Shown here: one piece after another, positions 34,512-42,054 of the stretch | How positions within the stretch are numbered: position 1 is the stretch's first letter | Layout: each line of letters starts with the position of its first letter | NCBI GenBank assembly: GCA_902801515.1 | Contig: CADCII010000054.1 | Coordinates: forward strand, 1-44,410 | Length of the DNA: 44,410 nucleotides | Direction: 5' to 3' | From: an uncultured Lachnospiraceae bacterium | GTDB lineage: Bacteria > Bacillota > Clostridia > Lachnospirales > Lachnospiraceae | Position numbers and translations under genes: made by a program | The notes under the pieces: generated by a model | What the model saw: the letters and a program-made list of their open reading frames with translations, nothing else | What the model was told of the DNA's origin: nothing | Database searches by the model: none

Positions 34512-34545
34512 CCGGGCAGGAAATTCTTCCTGTCCGGTCATTTTT
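34512..34545 (+). terminator. Terminator of the MATE-mntP operon
   Basis: An 11-bp stem, CCGGGCAGGAA / TTCCTGTCCGG, with one GT pair and loop ATTC is followed by TCATTTTT. Confidence 0.75.
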
Positions 34546-34555
34546 CGTATATACT
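34527..34555 (+). promoter_or_regulatory. Promoter of the 53-residue protein and protease genes
   Basis: TATACT (34550-34555) lies 17 bp after TTCCTG (34527-34532). The -35 box overlaps the second arm of the preceding terminator. Confidence 0.4.
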
Positions 34556-34611
34556 GTGATGTAAGGATAAAAGCCCTGAACCCATAAACAGAAAAAGGAG
34601 GACTTTCGATA

Positions 34612-34773
34612 ATGTTTGACAGACCCCACAGCAGAAAAGTGAAGATAGCAGAAGGAACCGTTGAAGTAAAAAAGGGAAAGAAGATAGAAGGTGCTCCGAT
34701 GGCAGGAGGCGGCGGTGCCCCGATCGCGGGAAATGAGAAGGACACCGGTGACGAAGAGGAGAAGAAGGACTGA
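34612..34773 (+). CDS. Small hydrophilic protein of 53 residues, unknown function
   Basis: A short gene with a strong AAAAGGAGG nine bases before its ATG. The product starts MFDRPHSRKVKIAEGTVEVK, is basic in the first half, has a Gly-rich centre (APMAGGGGAPIAGN) and ends in a charged tail (EEEKKD). It has no signal peptide, membrane segment or Cys. It lies between a promoter and the clostripain-family protease gene, 36 bases upstream of it, so the two are likely co-transcribed. Reality is supported by the strong ribosome site and spacing; no family is recognised. Confidence 0.65.
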   Translation: MFDRPHSRKVKIAEGTVEVKKGKKIEGAPMAGGGGAPIAGNEKDTGDEEEKKD

Positions 34774-34809
34774 ACCTGCGGCAGAAGAGCAGATCAAAGG
34801 AGAAGGGAC

Positions 34810-36981
34810 ATGAGAATTCTGAGAAGGATTGCACAGACGGCAGTAATCGCCGCGGCAATGTGCGCAATGCTGTGCCAGGGCGTCCAGGCCAAAGGCGTTG
34901 ATACCAACTATACTCAGGTCAACGGCGAGGTTGCGAAAGGCGCAAGAAATAAATACACAAAGCTCAGAGGCAAAGGCAAGGATTCCGTCACGATGATGGT
35001 CTATATGCTCGGGACGGATCTGGAGAGCCAGAGCGGCATGGCAACGGCAGACCTGAATGAGATGCTGTACGCGGGCATGAATAACAGGAAGGTCAATGTG
35101 CTCGTTCAGACCGGCGGCTGCAAGAGATGGAGAAACTCCGTCATCTCAGCCGGAAAGACGCAGCGCTGGTCCATCAGCGACAAAGGGATCGGTCTTCTGG
35201 AAGAAGAGAAGACGAAGACCAGCATGACCGATGAGGATGAGCTGTCTGATTTCATCCGGTTCTGTGTGAAGAAGGCTCCGGCGGACCGCTATATACTTGT
35301 CTTCTGGGATCATGGCGGAGGATCTGTCAGCGGTTATGGCTATGATGAGACCCGTCCCAATGACTCCATGAATATCGGAGAGATCGCCAAAGGCCTGAAG
35401 GATGGCGGTGTGAAGTTTGACATTGTCGGATTTGACTGCTGTCTGATGGGCACCCTGGAGACTGCGATCGCAGTGGAACCTTATGCTGACTACATGATCG
35501 CCAGTGAGGAGACTGAGCCGGGAACCGGCTGGTACTATACCAACTGGCTGAAGCTTCTGAATGAGAATTCCTCCACTAACTCGCTGAACCTCGGGCGCCA
35601 GATCTGCGATGACTTTACGGCAAAGAACGCGATGTATGCTTCCAGCACAGGTACGACCCTGTCGGTAGTAGACCTTGCGGAACTGGGCGGAACGGTTGAG
35701 GGAAAGCTTGGAGCATTCGGATCAGACCTGACCACGCAGCTTACCAGCAACAACTATCAGTCGGTAGCAACCGCCAGAAACGGCAGCCGTGAGTTTTCTC
35801 CCTCTGCCCGTCTGGATCAGGTCGACCTGGTCGACTTCTGCACAAACCTGAACACGAAGGAAAGCAAGAGCCTGGCTTCAGCAATCAGGTCTGCAGTCAA
35901 GTACAACCGCGTCAACGGAATCAGCAATGCATACGGCCTGAGCATTTATTTCCCCAATTCCAGTCTGAAATCAGTGAACTCCATGATCCAGATCTGTGAG
36001 GATATCGGAGTGGATTCAGAGTGGACAGAAGGAATCCGCACCTACGCGACACTGGAACAGTCAGGACAGATCGTTGCCAATAACGGATACAGTTACGGCA
36101 GCGGTTCCGGAAGCCTGCTGGATATCCTCCTCGGCTCCGGAAGTTCAGGGAACGGTTCCTACAACTACACTTCCGGCTCCGGATCGTCTGGAGGCGGCGG
36201 AAGCTTCCTGAACTCGCTCTTCCAGGATGCCTCTTCCGGATCCTACAGCAGCAGTTCTGACACAGGAAGTCTGCTGGAGACTCTGCTTGGAGGTTCGACG
36301 ACCACCACACAGCCCCAGAGTTCAGGCTCCGGTCTGCTTGAAGCGCTGTTCGGAAGCTCGGGGAACTCTTCCCAGGGTTATAATTCTTACAACTCCTATG
36401 GTTCCATGAGTGAGCAGGACATCTACAACATGCTCATGCAGGCGTACAGCCAGGGCAGCGGTTCTGGATACAGCAACGCCTACAGCAACAATTACAGCGG
36501 CTATGGAAACGGCTCATCATCCAGCCTTCTGGATCTGCTCACCGGCGGATATGCGTCCACCAGCGGATCCGGATCCTACTATGGCGTAAATGACTATTCT
36601 TCCATTTACGGCAATTCCGGATATAACACCTCTTCCGGATCTGACATTCTCGGCCTGGCTGCCCAGATGCTGTTCGGGCGCGCCATCGTCGGATCCCAGA
36701 CCCTGGAGCTTACCGAGAAAGATGGCCAGAAAGTACTGGAAATGGATGAGGATATGTGGGATCAGATCACGGACGTGGAGCTGAACGTGTTCGTCGATGA
36801 CGGCGAGGGTTACATTGATCTTGGCCTCGACAATGTGATGGATTACAACGAGGACGGAGATCTGATCGACACATGGAACGGGACATGGCTGACGCTGGAC
36901 GACCATCCGGTGGCGCACGACGAAGTTCACACCTGTTCTGATCAACGGAGAGCGTATGAACCTTGTAATCGAGTTCAATGA
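34810..36981 (+). CDS. Clostripain-family (C11) cysteine protease with repetitive Gly/Ser/Tyr region
   Basis: A secreted protease; this frame gives 723 residues. A signal peptide (residues 1-27, MRILRRIAQTAVIAAAMCAM) precedes a C11 peptidase domain with the catalytic His in VFWDHGGGSVSGYG (H168) and Cys in GFDCCLMGTLETA (C210 or C211). Residues ~425-615 are Gly/Ser/Tyr/Asn-rich and carry repeated short hydrophobic patches such as GSLLDILLG, GSLLETLLG, SGLLEALFG and SSLLDLLTG. A C-terminal beta domain begins around 635 but loses its frame at 36936-36937. Removing one T there joins it to the next frame (to 37384) for a ~857-residue protein. GGAGAAGGGA lies upstream. Confidence 0.85.
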   Translation: MRILRRIAQTAVIAAAMCAMLCQGVQAKGVDTNYTQVNGEVAKGARNKYTKLRGKGKDSVTMMVYMLGTDLESQSGMATADLNEMLYAGMNNRKVNVLVQTGGCKRWRNSVISAGKTQRWSISDKGIGLLEEEKTKTSMTDEDELSDFIRFCVKKAPADRYILVFWDHGGGSVSGYGYDETRPNDSMNIGEIAKGLKDGGVKFDIVGFDCCLMGTLETAIAVEPYADYMIASEETEPGTGWYYTNWLKLLNENSSTNSLNLGRQICDDFTAKNAMYASSTGTTLSVVDLAELGGTVEGKLGAFGSDLTTQLTSNNYQSVATARNGSREFSPSARLDQVDLVDFCTNLNTKESKSLASAIRSAVKYNRVNGISNAYGLSIYFPNSSLKSVNSMIQICEDIGVDSEWTEGIRTYATLEQSGQIVANNGYSYGSGSGSLLDILLGSGSSGNGSYNYTSGSGSSGGGGSFLNSLFQDASSGSYSSSSDTGSLLETLLGGSTTTTQPQSSGSGLLEALFGSSGNSSQGYNSYNSYGSMSEQDIYNMLMQAYSQGSGSGYSNAYSNNYSGYGNGSSSSLLDLLTGGYASTSGSGSYYGVNDYSSIYGNSGYNTSSGSDILGLAAQMLFGRAIVGSQTLELTEKDGQKVLEMDEDMWDQITDVELNVFVDDGEGYIDLGLDNVMDYNEDGDLIDTWNGTWLTLDDHPVAHDEVHTCSDQRRAYEPCNRVQ

Positions 36982-37384
36982 GGAGACAGGAGAAGACACT
37001 GTTCTCGGAGCTCAGGATGTGACCTCGACCGGCGTCCAGGCGAAGGGCTACCGCGAACTGGAGGAAGGCGACATCATCCAGCCGGTCTGCGACTACTTCG
37101 CGTACGACGGCACATTTGCATCTGCCTATGAACTGGGAGATCCGTTCATCGTACCGGAAGACGGGCAGCTGACAGTTGTCAATAAGACCGTTACCGGCGG
37201 AGACCGCATGCTCTTCACAGCACGCCTGACAGACTACTATCAGGCCAACTACTGGCTCCCGATGACTGAGTGGACGCCGGAGATGGGGCTGGCAGTGGAA
37301 ACAGAGGCTGAAACTGAGATCGATGCAGTTCAGACAGAGGCTGAGATACTTGCTGCCGCGGAAGAAGCAACAGAAGCGGAATGA
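36938..37384 (+). pseudogene. C-terminal remainder of the clostripain-family protein (frameshifted)
   Basis: This frame continues the beta domain of the protease: LINGERMNLVIEFNEETGED, then an Asp/Glu/Gly-rich beta stretch and the Ala/Glu-rich end EAEILAAAEEATEAE. It has no ribosome site of its own; the ATG at 36956 is internal to the domain. One extra T at 36936-36937 separates it from the upstream frame. Confidence 0.75.
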
Positions 37385-37400
37385 CAGAAAAAGAGGCAAG

Positions 37401-37533
37401 TTCTGATTGCCTAACTGTCACCTTATAATATAGGATGGATGCAAGCTCTGACGGCAAGGTTATCTCCGAGCCGGAATAGCGCAGACAGAAGACAGACACA
37501 GGGCCCCTGCGCGAAGAGCGCAGGGGCTTTTTT
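37401..37533 (+). ncRNA. Candidate leader or small RNA with terminator upstream of hydE
   Basis: TATAAT (37424-37429), with a weak -35 TTCTGA 17 bp before it, would start a ~98-nt transcript. It ends in a very strong terminator: GCCCCTGCGC (37503-37512), loop GAAGA, GCGCAGGGGC (37518-37527), then six T. GCGCAG at 37479-37484 copies part of the right arm and could pair with CTGCGC of the left arm (37507-37512), giving an antiterminator. This may be an attenuator for hydE, a separate small RNA, or only the protease gene's terminator. It does not match a riboswitch I recognise. Confidence 0.4.
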
Positions 37534-37604
37534 GTGCGATACGGCAGGAAAGCAGGCGCCATGCATGCACGGGTGCACATTCTCCCGCCAGGCTGGTGGA
37601 CGTT

Positions 37605-38660
37605 ATGAATAATGCAGAACGGATCAGACGACTGAAAAAGGATTCGATGATGGGCGGGGAAGATCTGCGTGCCCTGCTGACTTCACTGACACCGGAAGAG
37701 GAACAGCTTCTGTACGATGCAGCCTGTGAGGTACGCCGCTCCGTATATGGTACAGATGTCTATCTGCGCGGACTGATTGAGTTCAGCAGTTATTGCAGGA
37801 ATAACTGCCTGTACTGCGGGCTTCGTCGGGGCAATGAGAAATGTCAGCGTTACCGGCTGAGCAGAGAGGAGATCCTGGAGTGCGCGGACAAAGGGTATGA
37901 GCTTGGATTCAGGACGATCGTCCTGCAGAGCGGTGAAGATCCATGGTATACGGATGCGTGGATCTGCAGTGTTGTGTCGCAGATAAAAGAAAGACACCCG
38001 GATACAGCAGTGACGCTGTCGATTGGAGAGAAAGGCAGAGAGAGCTATCAGGCGTATTATGATGCGGGAGCAGACCGTTATCTGCTGCGCCATGAGACGA
38101 TCAACGCCGAGCATTACAAGCTTCTTCACCCGGAGGAGATGTCACGCGAGAACAGGATCAGATGTTTGTATGATCTGAAAGAGATCGGATACCAGGTCGG
38201 CTGCGGGATTATGGTTGGTTCCCCGTATCAGACGGTGCAGCACATTGTTCAGGATCTTCTGTTCATGAAAGAGTTCAGACCTCAGATGATTGGAATCGGT
38301 CCGTTCATACCGCATAAGGACACTCCGTTCGGAAACAGGAACAGAGGAACGCTTCAGGATACGCTCCATCTGCTTGCAATCACCAGGCTTCTGCTGCCGG
38401 ATGTACTTCTGCCTGCGACGACAGCCCTGGGGACGATCGATCCCGGAGGAAGGGAGAAAGGGATCCTTGCCGGAGCTAATGTGGTCATGCCCAATCTGTC
38501 TCCTGCAGCTGTGCGGGAGAAATATATGCTGTATGATGGCAAGATATGTACGGGCGATGAGGCAGCTGAGTGCAGAAGATGTCTGGAGCGCAGAATCAGC
38601 AGTGTGGGATTTCAGGTCGTCGTCAGCAGAGGCGACTGGGCGGGAAAAGAAACCATTTGA
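37605..38660 (+). CDS. hydE: [FeFe] hydrogenase H-cluster radical SAM maturase HydE
   Basis: A 351-residue radical SAM enzyme that takes part in building the dithiolate bridge of the H-cluster. The cluster motif is C64-RNN-C68-LY-C71 within IEFSSYCRNNCLYCGLRRGN. Family marks follow: LQSGEDPWYTD, LSIGEKGRESYQ, YLLRHETINAEHY, GCGIMVGSPYQT and IGPFIPHKDTPF. The start is ATG 37605 with GGTGG before it; GTG 37596 is also in frame. A TM1266-type regulator and hydF follow. hydG, usually in the same cluster, is absent here. Confidence 0.97.
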   Translation: MNNAERIRRLKKDSMMGGEDLRALLTSLTPEEEQLLYDAACEVRRSVYGTDVYLRGLIEFSSYCRNNCLYCGLRRGNEKCQRYRLSREEILECADKGYELGFRTIVLQSGEDPWYTDAWICSVVSQIKERHPDTAVTLSIGEKGRESYQAYYDAGADRYLLRHETINAEHYKLLHPEEMSRENRIRCLYDLKEIGYQVGCGIMVGSPYQTVQHIVQDLLFMKEFRPQMIGIGPFIPHKDTPFGNRNRGTLQDTLHLLAITRLLLPDVLLPATTALGTIDPGGREKGILAGANVVMPNLSPAAVREKYMLYDGKICTGDEAAECRRCLERRISSVGFQVVVSRGDWAGKETI

Positions 38661-38691
38661 TTGAAATTGCAGATTGCAGAGAGGAGAGCAG

Positions 38692-38955
38692 ATGACGGAG
38701 ACAAGAGTAGCGTTGCTGGCAGTCATAGTTGAGAACCCGGAGATTACCGAGAAGATGAACGCTATTTTGCATGAGTATTCGGAACATATCATCGGACGGA
38801 TGGGAATACCTTACCGCAGGCGCGGCATTAATGTGATCAGCATCGCCATGGATGCTCCTCCGGATACGATCAGTGCACTGGCAGGAAAGCTCGGCAGGCT
38901 GGAGGGCCTGACTGTGAAGGCAGCATATTCAAGTCATACATTCCAGGCGCCCTGA
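38692..38955 (+). CDS. TM1266-type iron-only hydrogenase system putative regulator
   Basis: An 87-residue ACT-like protein of the TM1266 family, recurrently encoded beside [FeFe]-hydrogenase maturation genes. Family features: an N-terminal strand TRVALLAVIVE, IVENPEITEKMNAILHEYSE, IIGRMGIPYRRRGINVIS and VKAAYSSHTF. It probably senses a small molecule or helps regulate hydrogenase genes; the function is not proven. GAGAGGAGAG precedes ATG 38692. It lies between hydE and hydF. Confidence 0.9.
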   Translation: MTETRVALLAVIVENPEITEKMNAILHEYSEHIIGRMGIPYRRRGINVISIAMDAPPDTISALAGKLGRLEGLTVKAAYSSHTFQAP

Positions 38956-39024
38956 AATAAGCAAGGAGTGCTGACAACTGATCCACATACGATCCACATA
39001 CCAATTGCTGACAAAAGGAGAAAC

Positions 39025-40290
39025 ATGATGGCTGCAGACCTGAATCAGACACCATCCGCAAACCGCGTACATATCGGTTTTTTCGGAAAAAGAAATGCCG
39101 GAAAATCAAGCCTGGTCAACGCTGTGACAGGGCAGTCTCTTTCTATAGTGTCAGAGACCAAGGGAACGACAACGGATCCGGTGCACAAAGCCATGGAGAT
39201 GCTCCCGCTTGGACCTGTCGTGATCATCGACACGCCGGGGATCGATGATGAGGGGGAACTGGGTTCCCTGAGAGTACACAGGTCTTACCAGGTCCTGAAC
39301 AAAACCGATATAGCGATTTTGACGGTGGATGCCCGCGAGGGGCTGAGCCGGGAGGACGGGGCTCTGATCGGGCGAATCCTGCAAAAGCAGATTCCCTGCA
39401 TTCTGGCCTGGACGAAGTGCGACCTCATCGACAACGAACGGCTGTCTGCGCTGCAGAAGTCTGCAGACATGGATGAAGAAGCACCTGATAAACTGCCGGA
39501 AGCGGTTCCGCAGATCTTTGTGAGCGCCAGGAGTGGCCTTCACATCAGGGAACTCAAGGAACTGATCGCAAAGCAGGCTTCCCATCTGGAAAATGAAAAA
39601 CAGCTTATCGCGGACATGCTTTCCGAGAATGATATCGTGGTCCTGGTGACACCGATCGATGAATCTGCCCCGAAGGGACGCCTGATCCTTCCGCAGGTTC
39701 AGGTGCTGCGCGATATACTGGACGCGAATGCCGCGGGGCTGGTCGTTCAGCCACAGCAGCTTGCTGCGGCACTGGCCTCTCTCGGGAAGCCTCCGTTTGC
39801 CGTTGTGACAGATTCCCAGGCATTTTCGCAGGTGATGCAGATCGTTCCGGAGAGTGTCCCGCTGACTTCGTTTTCGATCCTCATGGCACGTTACAAAGGG
39901 ATCCTGTCCTGCGCGGCGCAAGGCGCCGGCGCACTCAGAGGACTTCATGAGGGAGACCGGATCCTGATCTCTGAGGGATGTACGCACCACAGGCAGTGCG
40001 AAGACATCGGAACAGTAAAGCTGCCCGGCTGGATCCGCAGATACACCGGGAAGGATTTCACGTTTTCTTTCACATCCGGGACAGAATTCCCGGAGGATCT
40101 GTCGGAATATGCCTTGGTTGTGCACTGCGGCGGATGCATGCTGAACGAACGGGAGATGCGTTACCGCATGAAGTGCGCACAGGACCAGGGCGTTCCGTTT
40201 ACGAATTATGGCACACTGATCGCGCATATGAACGGGATCCTGGTGCGCTCTTTGTCACTGTTCCCGGATCTGGCCGGCCAGCTCGCGTAA
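39025..40290 (+). CDS. hydF: [FeFe] hydrogenase H-cluster maturation GTPase HydF
   Basis: A 421-residue scaffold GTPase that carries the H-cluster precursor to the hydrogenase. The G domain has GFFGKRNAGKSSL (residues 18-30), TKGTTTDPV, DTPGIDD and WTKCD. The C-terminal iron-sulfur site fits CxH-x(44-53)-HCxxC: C319-T-H321 and H367-C368-GG-C371. AAAAGGAG lies before ATG 39025; in-frame 38968 overlaps untranslated sequence after the TM1266-type gene. It is last of the hyd genes here. Confidence 0.97.
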   Translation: MMAADLNQTPSANRVHIGFFGKRNAGKSSLVNAVTGQSLSIVSETKGTTTDPVHKAMEMLPLGPVVIIDTPGIDDEGELGSLRVHRSYQVLNKTDIAILTVDAREGLSREDGALIGRILQKQIPCILAWTKCDLIDNERLSALQKSADMDEEAPDKLPEAVPQIFVSARSGLHIRELKELIAKQASHLENEKQLIADMLSENDIVVLVTPIDESAPKGRLILPQVQVLRDILDANAAGLVVQPQQLAAALASLGKPPFAVVTDSQAFSQVMQIVPESVPLTSFSILMARYKGILSCAAQGAGALRGLHEGDRILISEGCTHHRQCEDIGTVKLPGWIRRYTGKDFTFSFTSGTEFPEDLSEYALVVHCGGCMLNEREMRYRMKCAQDQGVPFTNYGTLIAHMNGILVRSLSLFPDLAGQLA

Positions 40291-40320
40291 ATACCGGGAA
40301 GGAAAGGATGGGGAAACACG

Positions 40321-42024
40321 CTGAAAAACATTCATCATAAACTGAAACCCTGGTATATTGTCGCCGCAATCTTCTTCCTGTGGTGGCTGGCGACCAGGCT
40401 GGAGGTGTGGAACAGCTATCTGCTGCCATCTCCGGCAAAAGTCTTCTCGACCTTCCTTGCCATGGTAAAAAAAGGAGAGATTGCGACAGCCATCATGGTC
40501 AGCCTCAGGAGAGTACTGACAGGGTTTACGATCTCCTTCACGCTGGCATTTCTGTGTGCGGTCATCAGCGCGTACGCACCCGGTGTGGCGGAGTATTTCC
40601 GCTTTATCGGAAACTTCTTCCGGAACGCCCCGCCGATCGCGATGATCTCTCTGCTGATCCTCTGGTTCGGCCTTGGGGAGACACCGAAGCTGATTATCAT
40701 CCTGCTGGCTTCCTTCTTTCCGATGACCATGAACATCGCTACAGGATTTCTCCAGTGTGACGAGAAGCTTCTTGAAGTAGGAAAGTCTCTGCACTTTTCA
40801 AAGCTTCAGCAGTTTTTCAGGATCACACTCCCTGCTTCGAGACTGAATATTCTCACCGGTATACGGATAGGGCTTGGCTACTCCTGGAGGGCGCTGATAG
40901 GCGCAGAGATGTTTGCCGCTGCCGCAGGCCTCGGATACATGATCGTTTTTGCGCAGCAGATGTCACGTTCCGACAAGGTTCTGATCGGCATTCTGATGAT
41001 CGGCATGATCGGAGCCCTGACAGATGCAGCTCTTCGGTTTCTGATCTCCATGGCGGAAAAAAGCATCCAGCCGGATACGGTACAGATTGCAGAGCCGGAT
41101 GCAGGAAATTCGGATGCAAAAAAAGTCCTGCGGGAGGCAGAAAAGCCTGACAGGGATGCAGACGACGGAGATGGTCAGGAGACAGGGACACACAAGGGGG
41201 AATCCCTGTACAGATCCTGGTATGAGATTCCTTCCGGATCCGACAGCGATGTCTGGGAAGCCGTCGGAGAATCCGGTGACGGACAGATCTGCCTGCAGCA
41301 TGTATCCAAACAGTTTACGACGGATAAAGGAGTCCTGCAGATTCTGGAGGATGTGTCGATCCGCATTCCTGCGGACCGGATCACTGTGGTGCTCGGCAAG
41401 AGTGGGTGCGGCAAGACGACGCTGCTTCGTATGATCTCCGGGCTGGATACGGATTATGAGGGAACGATCCGCATCCCGGACGGGATGAAGAGTGCCTTTG
41501 TATTTCAGGAGAGCCGGCTGATGCCGTGGCTGCGCGTACGCGACAATATCACATTCGGCATGAAGAAGAACGGGATCAGTGAGAAAAAGGTGCAGGGGCT
41601 TTTGGATCTGACAGGCCTGAGCGAATTCGAGCATGCCAGACCGGCTCAGCTTTCCGGGGGCATGCAGCAGCGGACCGCGATTGCCAGAGCGCTTGCGGTG
41701 GAACCGGATTTCCTGCTGATGGACGAGCCCTTTGCGGCACTTGATTATTTTACACGGGAGGGGATGCAGAAATCCCTGCTCTCCATCCAGAAACAGACAG
41801 GATGTGGAATCCTGTTCATCACACACAGTGTCGATGAGGCGCTGGCCATTGCAGACCAGATCCTGATACTGGGCGGAGGTAAGATTTATAAGAGATACCA
41901 GTTGACAGCAGGCACAGTTCAGAGCCATCCGGACGGCGGGACCGCTTCCGGTTGTACCGGGGCAGGAGAGAAACCTGCCATGGATCTGTCCGAACTGAAA
42001 GCGGATATCCTTATGAATATATAA
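40321..42024 (+). CDS. ABC transporter permease-ATPase fusion (nitrate/sulfonate/taurine type)
   Basis: One frame encodes a permease (first ~250 residues, with the EAA-type loop EVGKSLHFSKLQQFFRITLP), a charged linker, and an ATPase with Walker A GKSGCGKTTLL (~359), signature LSGGMQQRTAIARAL, Walker B DFLLMDEPF and ITHSVDEA. These parts are normally two proteins (SsuC and SsuB types). The frame is open upstream of GTG 40405 and encodes the first membrane helix (YIVAAIFFLWWLATRL), so translation must begin earlier. CTG 40321 is the in-frame candidate. ATG 40308 is off by one G in a GGGG run; with one G fewer it reads straight in. A substrate-binding protein follows. Confidence 0.83.
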   Translation: MKNIHHKLKPWYIVAAIFFLWWLATRLEVWNSYLLPSPAKVFSTFLAMVKKGEIATAIMVSLRRVLTGFTISFTLAFLCAVISAYAPGVAEYFRFIGNFFRNAPPIAMISLLILWFGLGETPKLIIILLASFFPMTMNIATGFLQCDEKLLEVGKSLHFSKLQQFFRITLPASRLNILTGIRIGLGYSWRALIGAEMFAAAAGLGYMIVFAQQMSRSDKVLIGILMIGMIGALTDAALRFLISMAEKSIQPDTVQIAEPDAGNSDAKKVLREAEKPDRDADDGDGQETGTHKGESLYRSWYEIPSGSDSDVWEAVGESGDGQICLQHVSKQFTTDKGVLQILEDVSIRIPADRITVVLGKSGCGKTTLLRMISGLDTDYEGTIRIPDGMKSAFVFQESRLMPWLRVRDNITFGMKKNGISEKKVQGLLDLTGLSEFEHARPAQLSGGMQQRTAIARALAVEPDFLLMDEPFAALDYFTREGMQKSLLSIQKQTGCGILFITHSVDEALAIADQILILGGGKIYKRYQLTAGTVQSHPDGGTASGCTGAGEKPAMDLSELKADILMNI

Positions 42025-42054
42025 AACATTTCATTTCGAAGGAGGTACAACAAA

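Noticed and set aside
37436-37533. Small SRP RNA or a known riboswitch upstream of hydE
   Set aside because: The conserved SRP apical core and the consensus sequences of the riboswitches I know are not present.
39151-40227. A 358-residue minus-strand open frame opposite hydF
   Set aside because: hydF has GTPase and iron-sulfur motifs in the plus frame; the minus frame is a shadow.
40405-42024. GTG 40405 as start of the ABC fusion
   Set aside because: It would remove the first membrane helix, which is clearly encoded upstream in the same frame.
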